Both the position numbers and the translations under genes were made by a program. From Sergeia podlipaevii (lineage: Eukaryota > Euglenozoa > Kinetoplastea > Trypanosomatida > Trypanosomatidae): DNA of 64,000 nt. A model generated the notes under the pieces. It did not search any database, had not been told where the DNA came from, and worked only from the letters and a program-made list of their open reading frames with translations. Positions 1 to 9,312 of the stretch are shown one piece after another. The stretch lies in the NCBI GenBank assembly GCA_030849805.1, contig JASANZ010002230.1, forward strand, positions 18,856 through 82,855, in the 5' to 3' direction. Each line of letters begins with the position of its first letter. Position 1 is the stretch's first letter.

Positions 1-449
1 CCTGTTCCAGTTGGTGCGCACACGGCCACGTCCTGTGTAGCGTAAACATGCTGTAAGATACGCGCCTGCACCATGGTAAGGCCATGAAACTGACGTCGGT
101 CATCACCACGCGCAAGCGCACTTGCTGGACTCAGCTCAGACGCTACATCAGAAAAATGAGTCTCCAAGTAGGTGACAAGCTGGGGAGGGAGACCGGTTCG
201 CTCCGGCGCTAGCTCGGCAATGGGCTGCTGAGCCAGAGCGCGACCATGTTGCGTGCTAAGAGCCGTATTATCTATCAAGATATCACTCAGCTGTGACACA
301 TCTTGAAGAGGCGCCGGCCTCTTGGCAGTGAACACCATCGGTCTATTGTCCGCAGAGCGCAAGTCGGTGAACTCCTCAGGCGAATCGCGAAACCGTCGCG
401 GCAGTCGCTTTTCCGGCCGCCACCGTAACCACCTGGCCAGCCGCAGCAT
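1..449 (-). CDS. DEAD-box RNA helicase, N-terminal part (cut by window edge)
   Basis: The frame is open from the ATG at 449 to the left edge, giving 149 residues plus part of codon 150; the stop lies outside the window. Residues 1-20 are rich in Arg, Leu and Trp with no acidic residue except Glu13, which resembles a mitochondrial targeting leader. Around residues 121-133 there is a Q-motif-like segment (F-x2-LT-x-VQ-x2-ILQ). The frame ends in APTGTG (residues 145-150), the start of helicase motif I, which binds ATP. Together these identify a DEAD-box ATP-dependent RNA helicase; the leader suggests work on mitochondrial RNA or ribosomes. No other ATG occurs in this frame before an upstream stop near 555. 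Which helicase it is cannot be told from this fragment. Confidence 0.82.
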   Translation of the reverse strand, partial: MLRLARWLRWRPEKRLPRRFRDSPEEFTDLRSADNRPMVFTAKRPAPLQDVSQLSDILIDNTALSTQHGRALAQQPIAELAPERTGLPPQLVTYLETHFSDVASELSPASALARGDDRRQFHGLTMVQARILQHVYATQDVAVCAPTGT

Positions 450-1403
450 CTCGCTCAAGCTATGTCCCGGTGATATGTATCGGTAGAGACAGCAAGTTGA
501 GCGCACACACCCCGCAGACGCGCACACCTGCACCACTCTGTTATATTGAGTGTTTCACTAGTGTTTAGTTAAGTAGGGTATATCTTATTAGAAATATATG
601 TATAAAGCAAAAGTGTAGCTAGCAAGCACCTTACTGTCTCTAACATTTGTGAAACGTACAAGGTGGAACTAGTGAAGCAAAGGGGTATGTATATATAATG
701 AAAGAAAAGGAGGGAGTGGATGAGTTTAGAAGCAGGTGATATTGCAAAGTGAAAAAGAAAAACATGTTAAAATTGTATTATTATTTTTCCTAAAAGGGTC
801 CTTCATGGCTCACAGAATGGTTATTGGTGACGAGGTGGGACAGCTGTCGTAGACAATATATGCACACCAAAAAAAAAAAAAACACGGACGCAGCCGTTCA
901 CTATTCCCTCTTCTTCTTTTTTTTTGTTAATATATAGACCTTCCCCTACACTCGCAGCTATATTCAATATAGCTGCGCTGGCAATCAACAGAAATTCATT
1001 GTGATTTAAAAAAAAAAAAAACGAAGAGAGATTCACGTATTGAAATCACCAGCTGGCGTCTTTTTTGCCTGACAAGCTTTTTGTTGTTCCTTTTCTTCTC
1101 TCTCACGCTGCACGAATCTGATGAGCTGCTACTACTATTCATTGTCATTGTATGACAACAACAACAACAACGAAAAAAAAACCTACTACTGTGTGTATGC
1201 ACAGCCTTATAATCCTCTAAAACATGTTCAAACTGCGTAACGTTCTGTTTCTTTAATAGAGAGCAGGTTGCAACACAAAGAACAACGTGTAGTACTCGTC
1301 GCGATCCACGTACCAACGGTTTATGTTGTCCCCTTCTCTCTCGCCCGTCCCCCTCCAATTCATAGAAGTCGGAAGTCAACTTACAATGGTATCGCTGAGC
1401 TCG
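450..1403. other. Intergenic spacer
   Basis: AT-rich spacer between the acidic-repeat gene and the helicase. It holds A-runs near 868-881 and 1008-1021 (T-runs on the coding strand) and a purine-rich stretch near 695-770 that would be a pyrimidine tract for the helicase mRNA. I see no gene in it. Confidence 0.6.
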
Positions 1404-1706
1404 CTACTCTTCCTCAGCCGCTTCCTTCACAGCGCCAGAGTCGTCAGCGCCAGAGTCGTCAGCGCCAGAGGCGTCAGTGCCAGAGGCGTCAGCGCCAGAG
1501 GCGTCAGCGCCAGAGTCGTCAGCGCCAGAGTCGTCAGAGCCAGAGTCGTCAGCGCCAGAGTCGTCAGCACTGGAGTCATCCTCAGAGGGGCGGTTGACGG
1601 GGAGGTTAGAGCCAGGCTGGTACTGGGGGCAGCGGTGCCTCATAACTTCGAGGGTGGAGCAGCCAGTGTAGGTGGCGCCAGAGCAGATAATGTTAAGAGC
1701 GGGCAT
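1404..1706 (-). CDS. Small acidic protein with Asp-Ser-Gly-Ala pentapeptide repeats, hypothetical
   Basis: A 100-residue frame starting at the ATG at 1706. Residues 1-40 are ordinary mixed sequence with three Cys (a TGC pair and an HRCPQYQPG segment). From about residue 43 it becomes an acidic low-complexity tail of about ten copies of a five-residue unit (D-D/A-S-G-A/S/T), ending in EAAEEE. The DNA there is a 15-bp tandem repeat. I recognise no family and propose no function. The minus frame is preferred because it matches the direction of the array and has a non-repetitive N-terminus. The repeat leaves other frames open too, including two plus-strand frames, which makes the coding call less certain. 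A frame one codon longer would need a GTG start, unlikely in a eukaryote. Confidence 0.5.
   Translation of the reverse strand: MPALNIICSGATYTGCSTLEVMRHRCPQYQPGSNLPVNRPSEDDSSADDSGADDSGSDDSGADDSGADASGADASGTDASGADDSGADDSGAVKEAAEEE
1437..1572 (-). repeat. 15-bp tandem repeat inside the acidic protein gene
   Basis: About nine to ten imperfect copies of a 15-bp unit. On the plus strand the unit is close to gtcagcgccagagtc. Substitutions swap Asp/Ala and Ala/Ser/Thr codons, and the unit length keeps the frame, so copy-number change would not break the protein. Confidence 0.85.
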
Positions 1707-2150
1707 CACAGATTAAATGGTGGTTGTGTACTAGAAAACCTTTAAAGCAATATTTCTCTATTTCATACTAGAGACAATTATTGTACATGCGTTTTGTTTG
1801 TGAAAAGAAAGCAAAGTAAAACAAGTGGGAGGTAAAAAAAAAAAGAAGGGAGTATATGGTTTTGCTATCAGCAAAATGCCACTCAAGTAAAACAAAAAAA
1901 AGAAAAGGATAGTAACTTTTTCTATGCGCATCAGAATACAAAACTAGAAAAAAATAATATGAACTAGAAAAAGCTATAGTATGCTATCACTTTTTTTATG
2001 GAGCTCTATTTCCTTCGCACTTTTTTTTTTCGAACTTTCTTGCCAACACTGCAGTATAATATATCATAATACAAAAAAATAAAGCTACAAAGCCTCCCAG
2101 AGAAGCATATTAGACACACCGCAATCTGTACAAAGCTAGTCCTACTACTA
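1707..2150. other. Intergenic spacer
   Basis: AT-rich spacer between the TPR gene and the acidic-repeat gene. Several A-runs (for example 1835-1848 and 1893-1905) give U-rich tracts on the coding strand just upstream of the acidic-repeat gene. No gene seen. Confidence 0.6.
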
Positions 2151-4082
2151 CTACAAGAACAGTGGCACAAAGTGATCAAAGGGTAGCAGTGGCGCGCTCG
2201 CCTCTAGCTCCGATGCCGAAGCAAAGAAGTCAACACTAACATCTGACGCCCCCTGCGCCGCACGCACCGCGCCAAGGCCGGCATACGACTGAGGAAGCTG
2301 GGGGCTGTGCCTCACCGCTTTCGTAAATGAATCTGCAGCTGCATTTAGCTTCGCCACTCGCTCAGACTTGGACACACTAGGCTGCGACGCCTCCAGCAGT
2401 CTTAGCACTCCGGTCAGGCAGTATGCTTCTCCATTGTACGGCATTACCTCGATAGCTTTGAGAATGCAGGTGAAAATGGTGTTGAGTGCTTTAGCACAAG
2501 CCACCGTGACTTCATTCGCAGCGATCGCCTCCTCCGCACTGGCGTCTGTCCACATGCCAGTGCCGCTCGTCGTGCCTGCCACAAAAGAAGCGCCAAGAGA
2601 AAAAAAAGGCGTGCGGGATGTCATGGCAGGTAGCGCGGCGGCCGCGGCCCCTGGTGAGCCGCTGGTGATGCCTAGTAAGTTCAGCTCCGTTACCGGGGTA
2701 CGCACCGGCATGCTTTCTGCCAGCTTCATGAGGGAGAGACGAGCACGCGTGCACAGCAAACGGGAAAACGCGTGAGCAGGGAAACTCTTGCACTCGCTCA
2801 CAAAGTCCAAGCCGGCATCAACTGCCACCTCCGCAATAGTGAAGCACCCAGCACGGCTAGCCACATAAGCAAGCAGTGCCCACTGCTCTGCAGCTCGCCG
2901 CTGGGCCTGTGAAGTTGCAAAGAAGCAGTCTACTGCAGCGCTGCCACCGCTGCTCTCCATCTGCTGCTGCTGCTGCTGCTGTCCTCCCTCCGCCTCTCCA
3001 GGTGCGTAGCGCATGCACAGTGATTTTAATGTTTTCTTCCTGCCTATGTCCTCCGTGTTGCCCATCATCTTCGCGGCTGACGCAGCTGCCTGCACTCTCG
3101 CCAGCACCACTGCAAGCTCCTCCAGCATGGTATCAGAGGAGTGGTGAAAAGAGGCTCCATGGCGCGACTGCGCATCGCTGTTCATGCCGCTGCCTTCCGA
3201 CGCTACCTGACGCAGCGCCATCCCAAGCAGCGCAGCCGCTACATCATTGGAGTGCGTCACCTCTACGTGCATCGTCACGGCAATAGCAGCTTCATAGTCG
3301 CCGTCTGCGGAGTGCAGAAGCGCCAAAAGCAAGCAGCCCAGGTAGTGACGATCATCATGCTTCAGCACTGTGGTGACATAAGTATGAACCTGAACAGACC
3401 TTCCCAGCAGACACAAGATCCACGCAGCACGGGCAAGATATCCAACGTCGTCTGTTGTCAGCGTCCCCGCGTTGTCTGAGCACCTCTGTATTTGATCGGC
3501 TGCCTCGACGGCAACGGCAGCAGCAGCGCTGCTATAATCCTCCTTCTCATCAGGTCCACACACTAGCATACCCATCTGGTAGAGCGCTTGTGCAAGCGTA
3601 ATGGAGGACATTGGGCACTTGAAAGTGGCCACCGCAGTCTCCGCGAGGTGTACGGCGGTCTGCACGTGCGCAGCGGTGCCTCGATCCAGCGCGGCCAGAG
3701 CACCAGCCACCAGCACATGGGCAGCTTGCAACTTCTTTGTCGGATGAAGTGAGACAAACCCTTCCGCATGTGCTGCCTGCCGCTCGCCATCGTCATCCTC
3801 CACAGGGCTGTACATGCCTTCATTATCGACATGGTCGATAATTGCTGACGGGGCAGCTGTGATTCCCTGCGTCTCTTCGTCTACAAGCACTGCGGCAGCC
3901 TCCTCACACATAGAGATGGCCCGATCATGTAGTTCATCACTCTCTCGAAAGAGAAGCTGCGTGATAATATTGATCCATTGGTTGCCCGTGGTGGGAGGTG
4001 GCACCGGTGCCGACGTGTCCATCTTCTTGTCTTTACCTCCATTGTATGGGGCAAGGACAGAAAGCTTCACATTCTCTGTCAT
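2151..4082 (-). CDS. TPR-like helical repeat protein
   Basis: 643 residues from the ATG at 4082. Four codons upstream the frame could use only a TTG, so I reject the longer form. The protein is Ala/Leu-rich and almost wholly helical, with repeated pairs of amphipathic helices. The clearest are near residues 225-285 (a CLLLALLHSADGDYEAA segment) and 545-620 (AYCLTGVLRLLEA, then SYAGLGAVRAAQG), which match the TPR pattern. A polyglutamine tract of seven residues lies near residue 370. No signal peptide or membrane helix is visible. TPR proteins are adaptors for protein complexes. The long helical body with C-terminal TPRs resembles the TTC7/YPP1 scaffold of the PI4-kinase complex, but that is only a guess. 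Confidence 0.78.
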   Translation of the reverse strand: MTENVKLSVLAPYNGGKDKKMDTSAPVPPPTTGNQWINIITQLLFRESDELHDRAISMCEEAAAVLVDEETQGITAAPSAIIDHVDNEGMYSPVEDDDGERQAAHAEGFVSLHPTKKLQAAHVLVAGALAALDRGTAAHVQTAVHLAETAVATFKCPMSSITLAQALYQMGMLVCGPDEKEDYSSAAAAVAVEAADQIQRCSDNAGTLTTDDVGYLARAAWILCLLGRSVQVHTYVTTVLKHDDRHYLGCLLLALLHSADGDYEAAIAVTMHVEVTHSNDVAAALLGMALRQVASEGSGMNSDAQSRHGASFHHSSDTMLEELAVVLARVQAAASAAKMMGNTEDIGRKKTLKSLCMRYAPGEAEGGQQQQQQQMESSGGSAAVDCFFATSQAQRRAAEQWALLAYVASRAGCFTIAEVAVDAGLDFVSECKSFPAHAFSRLLCTRARLSLMKLAESMPVRTPVTELNLLGITSGSPGAAAAALPAMTSRTPFFSLGASFVAGTTSGTGMWTDASAEEAIAANEVTVACAKALNTIFTCILKAIEVMPYNGEAYCLTGVLRLLEASQPSVSKSERVAKLNAAADSFTKAVRHSPQLPQSYAGLGAVRAAQGASDVSVDFFASASELEASAPLLPFDHFVPLFL

Positions 4083-4461
4083 TCTTGCTCTCAAGGCTAT
4101 CTAATTATATGCAAGTATGTAGGTGTGTACTATATCTTGTGGAGGGAAAACAAAGTCCGCTAAAGAGTGTGCTCGACTGATCGCTTTTTCATTTCATTTG
4201 AAAAGAAAACAGAAAGAGGGAGGGAGAGAGAGATCACTCTAATACTAAAGACAATCAAACAGTACGATCCCACTTTAAACAACGCAAAAAAAAAAAAAAA
4301 TTGTCAGACGCGCATTTTAAAAACATAAATATTTCATGATCTCGGTCACTGATTTATTTTTTTCTTTAGAAGAGATTCGAGATCTTTAATGTAGCAAGAC
4401 AAAAATGCAAAATTTAATGTTAAACAAGCACAACCCCCTCCTCCTCCCCCCCCCTATGCTT
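4083..4461. other. Intergenic spacer with G-run
   Basis: Spacer between the RRM gene and the TPR gene. Directly after the RRM gene's stop the coding strand carries a run of about ten G (plus-strand C-run at about 4446-4455). An A-run lies at about 4286-4300. No gene seen. Confidence 0.6.
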
Positions 4462-6159
4462 CTATACCCAAACTCGGTCGTTAACCGTGACATTGAAAGA
4501 CCTAGGAAGTGTCTCTCCCAACGGCTGTAGAACGACGTTGCCGTCTCGCAGCGACACTACGTCCAGCTTTTCATCCAATACGCCGCTTACAAGTTCGATG
4601 CCCTGATACAAGGAGCCGTGCATCGCCTCAGAGAGTTGCAAAGCTGCCTGTACGGTCGCCATGCGTACCAGAACCGCCCCGGTGAATGCGCCGGAAAGAT
4701 CGTCAATTGCCAGTCGTAGTTCCTCGATAGTGCCGTAGTCCTGAAACAGTACCTTCAGCTGATCTTCTGTGATCCAATACGGCAATCCGTCCACCAAGAT
4801 GTCTGGAACAAAGTTGCCTTCCTCATCCTCCTCGCTGCTACTAGTGGTTGTGCTTGACGTGCTGCTGCTACTACTGTCGGACGACGATGGTAAAGGGGAG
4901 CCTGAGCGGCGACGACGACGCTTCCGTTTCTCTTTGAGATTCCCATCTGTCTCTTCACCACGTCTGTGCTGGCGCTTGCGAGTCGGTTGCTTCACTAGTG
5001 CAGGTGGGTCCACTCGATACACGGGAATGCATTCGGAAAGCATGCGATCAAGGTCTGCCACACACAAGCAGTTGTGCCCTGGGTTGCTGGGAGCAATGAA
5101 GATCAATTCCTTGTAGTAAGCTCGTTCTACCGCGTGAAGCGCATTCTCGCGCGAATCCACGGAAACAATGAAATCTTGCATAAACAGCTCATGCGCCTCA
5201 CACTGCGCCTGAAGCGCGAGTGCCACAGCGGCCTCAGCACTCAGCAGTGGCATGGCCGTCTCGCCAGTAGTCCCAGGCACGCTTGCGGCTGGCGTGAACG
5301 CGGTCTCTGACACGCGCACAGAGCGCACCAGCTCGCAGCCTACCTGACCATAACGTCCAAAGAACGGGTTCAGCGTCTCCTCGTTGAGCTCGGAGCGATG
5401 AATCATGCGCACGAAAATGCAATGTCCACTGTCGCGGTGCAGCTGGTGTGGCTGTCTCGGATCTTGCGCAGAGTTCGGGCGCACATAAAAAAGTGGCTGA
5501 AGCGCAGTTTCTACGCGAGCATGCGTTGCAGCAGCGGCGTGTTTGGGCGACTGACTAGCGGTGTCCCCTCTCATCCCTCTTGTAGTGGTGGCAACAGCAG
5601 CGGCTATACCCTCCGCACTAGCACCGTCTCTTTCTATCGTCATCTCCTCCGCAAGCGTGCCAGAGGCCGCGCGGCGATCCAGCTGGAGAGGAGATGGCAC
5701 AGAGAATCGACTGGGAGACGCTGTAGGTGTGCCCGCTGCGGCTGTAGCGGCCTCGACCCCAGTGATAGCGGGAGAGGCGAGAGGCGTTCCTTCGGTCGTC
5801 GCGTGGGCTTTCAAGCTCCGGGTTTTATCCATCTCCGCTGCCTCCTGAGCAGCCAGCACAAGTGATGACGCGGGCACCTCCCTCGAGACAAATTGTGGAA
5901 AGGAGAGGTACTCCAGCACGCGCTGGGTAACAGTGCGTACTGCGTGTGCCTTCCCAGCATCTTCTACCGCCTCAGGAGCCAGCCAGCGCCTCAGACAAAG
6001 CATGACACGCAGTGCCTCCGCCTTTGCTCTAGGGTCCAGGCAGGAGTACAGCATAGGGTGTGTAAACGCATTTTGGGTATATACTTGCTTCAGCTCCGCA
6101 GTGAGATGCAGATTGCGCGCCAGGTAGTAGCTTCGCAAATCTTTTTCTGCTGAGTCCAT
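4462..6159 (-). CDS. RNA-binding protein with C-terminal RRM and Arg/Ser-rich linker
   Basis: 565 residues, starting at an ATG 20 nt downstream of a good AG acceptor. The C-terminal part (about residues 453-535) is an RNA recognition motif: an ILVDGLPYWIT strand corresponds to RNP2, then LKVLFQDYGTIEELRL, then AFTGAVLVRM as an RNP1-like strand. A second, interrupted RRM-like region lies around residues 245-370: CIFVRMIHRSELNEETLNPF, then a long insertion, then a helix-strand segment. Between them is a basic stretch (KRKRRRRRSGS) and a Ser/Thr/Asp/Glu tract, suggesting nuclear location or phosphorylation. RRM proteins control mRNA processing, stability or translation, which matters in trypanosomatids because transcription is not controlled gene by gene. 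The target RNA cannot be told. Confidence 0.82.
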   Translation of the reverse strand: MDSAEKDLRSYYLARNLHLTAELKQVYTQNAFTHPMLYSCLDPRAKAEALRVMLCLRRWLAPEAVEDAGKAHAVRTVTQRVLEYLSFPQFVSREVPASSLVLAAQEAAEMDKTRSLKAHATTEGTPLASPAITGVEAATAAAGTPTASPSRFSVPSPLQLDRRAASGTLAEEMTIERDGASAEGIAAAVATTTRGMRGDTASQSPKHAAAATHARVETALQPLFYVRPNSAQDPRQPHQLHRDSGHCIFVRMIHRSELNEETLNPFFGRYGQVGCELVRSVRVSETAFTPAASVPGTTGETAMPLLSAEAAVALALQAQCEAHELFMQDFIVSVDSRENALHAVERAYYKELIFIAPSNPGHNCLCVADLDRMLSECIPVYRVDPPALVKQPTRKRQHRRGEETDGNLKEKRKRRRRRSGSPLPSSSDSSSSSTSSTTTSSSEEDEEGNFVPDILVDGLPYWITEDQLKVLFQDYGTIEELRLAIDDLSGAFTGAVLVRMATVQAALQLSEAMHGSLYQGIELVSGVLDEKLDVVSLRDGNVVLQPLGETLPRSFNVTVNDRVWV

Positions 6160-6807
6160 CGTATAGTTATCGCTTCGCGCTGTGTATGTGCACAGAGAAG
6201 CACTTTCTCCGCTTGAGCAACCAACAATGCAGATGCAAGGGAGTAAGTGAATGTGCTATCACCACCTACTCGGCCTAATTTTCTCTAGCACACACGCACA
6301 CACACTGCCTAGGTATCTCAGGCTCTGTTACGCTGAAACAATAGCTCTCAGCCCTGCTATTCTATGACGTAAACTATTGATAAAAACGGGTGCGAGCACC
6401 TAAAACTAATAAACAATAAATAATAATAATAATAATAAATGCAGGCACAAAGCACAAAAAGTAAAAGCACAAGTGATCATTAATATACATTATTATTCAA
6501 GCATTTGTATGTTATTTTGATACTATATGCACCTGCAGTAGCAAAGAACAGTTATGCTTCTTCCATATTTTTTTTTTCTAAAAGGAGCATATAATAAACG
6601 TTTTACTGTTGTTGTGGTGGCTGCCATTTTCTTCTTCTTCTTTAGGAACTTTATTAGCACCCCTTTCATTTATGTGCATTTATACGATCACATTTTGCAA
6701 TTCATACTTCGCTTTAACGAACATAAGTAATCAAAAGAAGAGAGAATAGTCGCACTGACCCCCCCCCCCCAATCGTCACCAAGCTACCGTAATGGCATTT
6801 GACTATC
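6160..6807. other. Intergenic spacer
   Basis: Spacer between the exosome-subunit gene and the RRM gene. It includes the RRM gene's short leader, an AAT/AAC-rich trinucleotide stretch near 6411-6440, and a run of ten C at about 6763-6772 (G-run in the exosome-gene 3' UTR). No gene seen. Confidence 0.6.
6180..6181 (-). promoter_or_regulatory. Likely SL trans-splice acceptor for the RRM gene
   Basis: On the minus strand a CTTCTCTGTGCACATACACAG tract ends in AG here, leaving a 20-nt leader before the ATG at 6159. Inferred from pattern only. Confidence 0.45.
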
Positions 6808-7692
6808 TCATGCCGCGCTGAGGACTGCACGAGTAGAGTCGGCATTCGCCTTGCATGCGTGAATCGCAGCCACCAGCACGTTAGACAGCAGTGGGTACTG
6901 ACCCAACTGTTGAAGATCAACCACATCCCCAGCCTCATCCAAGGTGACAGTCAGTGTACCGTCCACTACATACTCCTCAATCGCACTCATGTCAGAAAGT
7001 AGACGCACTGGAGCACCACCAAGCACACCCAGAGTGCATGCTACCGGCACACAGGAAAAGTTTAGCACCCGCTTGGCAACCCCTACTCCATTCGGAAGTC
7101 GTGCACGTGGTAGAACAAGACCATGCAAGGCCCCTACCGCAGCGTGAAGCGCGGCGCCGCGAAGACCTCCGTCTGCGTTCAGCAGCGTAAGTGTCACGGT
7201 GAGCACCCAACATGCCTCGCCAGGGATGATGGCAAGCTGCCCAAGATCGAGACAAGACGCCAATACACTCATCACAAAGCCTTCTACCTGCTGTAGCGGT
7301 AGGTCCGCTAGTCCGTTGGTGACTGCTGCGTTGCTGTGACCTCCAGCAGAGGTGAAGCCTTGCTCTTGGATGAAGGGCGCTGCAAGACGCACGTTGAGGC
7401 GTCCCTCACTGGGCGTCTGCGCACGTGGTGGTCCGAAAACACCATGCACGGTGCCGCTAATGCAAGTCCCCTTATCGTCAGTGTAAATTACAGACGAGAG
7501 CAATCCACGCGCACCCGCCTCTGAGACAAAAGATGCCGGCGAAGAGGAGCCTGCCACCTCACGCACAATGCTAGGACGACGTGTTTGGTCAAACCGACGG
7601 CCGTCAAGGCGTTCGTTATGAGACAACAGCTGGCGCACGTGCTGGCTGAACGCAATCAGCTCCACCGAGCCAGTGTCTGGTGGCAGAGACAT
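6808..7692 (-). CDS. Exosome complex subunit, RNase PH fold (RRP42/RRP43/RRP45-like)
   Basis: 294 residues from the ATG at 7692; a longer frame would need a TTG start and encodes AT-rich non-protein-like sequence. The N-terminus carries the hallmark of RNase PH-type exosome subunits, an amphipathic helix then H-N-E-R-L-D-G-R-R near residues 28-36. It continues with the fold's central strands (GRLNVRLAAPF; then GFVMSVLASCLDLGQLAIIPGEACWVLTVTLTLLNADG) and a C-terminal segment (TLTVTLDEAGDVVDLQQLG) typical of RRP42/RRP43/RRP45. The exosome ring processes and degrades RNA 3' to 5' in nucleus and cytoplasm. In eukaryotes the ring is structural, and I see no reason to assign catalysis here. Which ring position it fills needs a phylogeny. 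Confidence 0.83.
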   Translation of the reverse strand: MSLPPDTGSVELIAFSQHVRQLLSHNERLDGRRFDQTRRPSIVREVAGSSSPASFVSEAGARGLLSSVIYTDDKGTCISGTVHGVFGPPRAQTPSEGRLNVRLAAPFIQEQGFTSAGGHSNAAVTNGLADLPLQQVEGFVMSVLASCLDLGQLAIIPGEACWVLTVTLTLLNADGGLRGAALHAAVGALHGLVLPRARLPNGVGVAKRVLNFSCVPVACTLGVLGGAPVRLLSDMSAIEEYVVDGTLTVTLDEAGDVVDLQQLGQYPLLSNVLVAAIHACKANADSTRAVLSAA

Positions 7693-9312
7693 ACTATATG
7701 AATGTATACGTATATATATACAGGGCAGACTTTTTTGATTAATGAAGGTAGATATAAAATATCCTGATACCCTCAAGAGGTGCTGAACTGTTGCGTATAT
7801 TTTATATGTGCAGCCAGAGGTTCCCCTAAGAGACAAAAGCAATACCTTCGGTAGCTTAGTAGAATAATAATGAAAATGAAATTAATAAAAAAAGAGAGTA
7901 GAAAAGAAAAAAATCAAGAGATCAATATAAGTTGATTGAACAGCAACAAAAAAAAAAATGCCGTCTTTCACTAGCCAACAATAATAATGATAAAGAATAT
8001 CTGATATGAATAATGCAATAATGAAAAATGATATATACAAAAACAACAAAAAGCCCCGTAGGTTCTTTTCAAGATAATATATATATAGGAGCTAAAGCCG
8101 TCGATCTATAAGGTGCACAACTTGCGAACGCAAAAACTTTGTTCTTTCCCACCCTCCTCCTTGCAGTGCACTACTTTACCGTTTTCACAAGGAAAAAAAA
8201 TGAAACTGTCCAGCAATTCAGCAAGTATACAAGTGGGGAATAAAAAAAAAAATTAAAGAAATGAAAAACAATAAAAAGAACCAATATCAATGATGCCCCC
8301 TCCCTCCACCTCTCATTGATCTCCTAGCATGCCCCACACTCAACATAGATGTCTAACCTTCTTAAGGCAAAAGCTACCCAAACAAATACCAACAAACGGT
8401 ATGCGAACAAAAGAAGTGATAAACTTAAATACGAAATTGTAAAAAAAAAAAAAAATAATAATAAACCAACGCTCCGGAGATCAAGACACCTCTACATAAG
8501 TGTACTCCAAGTATCTAACCCCATAAAAAAAAGTTACAAATAAATCGCTCTCCTTCCATCCCAAAACCTCCACCGTTTTAGCAAAGCACAGCCCAAATAG
8601 ATATAAATAGCGATGCTCCATCTATCAATCTCTCTCACCAGCTCAAAAGATGAGCACTCTAAGGTAAACATATAAAAATTGTCAAATTTTCAACTTAAAA
8701 AAAAAAAACGCACAAACGTATAAGCACAAATGCCAGTTTCAAATATCCCACAAACAAACACAATAGGAGGAGGAGGGGGGGGGAAAGCAGTTGAAGCAAC
8801 GATTGTGTGGACGACACTTCTGTCGATGCATCTCCACACAGCACAAGCCGCGCAAGTAGCAAGGGAGAGCAAAACCGTACTTGTAACTTCATGAATATGT
8901 CCGCTACACACGCATATTTAAAAAATGGTGGAGAACATATAGTAAAAAAAAAAATCATAAAATGTTTCAGCCGCTACGTTTTAAAAAAGAGAAAATCGCT
9001 AAAAGAAACAAACAATGATACTAAAATGTTTCCGGTGGCACATAAACTTCTCACTTTCACTTTATCCTCCACTAATACTCTTCGTCCATTGCATCATCAC
9101 CCACTGTGCGTCAGCACACTAGTCGAAACGCCCATTCTCCACACTATTTCCTCTCAAGGCTCCAGATCCCTCTCCATAGATGTATCTCGAATGCGTGCCT
9201 TTTTTTTCACTATTTCATTTTCCTCCTTTTTCTGAAAATATACTGTCAGCACACCGTCTGCTACAAAAAAGGGCAACAAAATTGCTGTCAGATTCCTTTT
9301 CATCCCTTTCTT
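7693..9312. other. Long intergenic spacer
   Basis: 1.6 kb between the ZC2HC gene and the exosome-subunit gene, very AT-rich with many A-runs, plus pyrimidine-rich plus-strand stretches at 8131-8170 and 9031-9310. One feature stands out, an inverted repeat with a G-rich loop at 8286-8320. Short frames here are low in complexity; I accept none as genes. Confidence 0.6.
8286..8320 (-). other. Inverted repeat with G-rich loop
   Basis: Perfect 8-bp arms, ATCAATGA (8286-8293) and TCATTGAT (8313-8320), enclose 19 nt. On the transcribed strand the loop contains GGTGGAGGGAGGGGG, four G-tracts that could form a G-quadruplex. Function unknown. Confidence 0.5.

Noticed and set aside
1268..1745. Plus-strand frames of Arg-Gln or Val-Ser-Ala repeats across the 15-bp repeat
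   Set aside because: They run against the array and are explained by repeat composition; the minus frame has a non-repetitive N-terminus.
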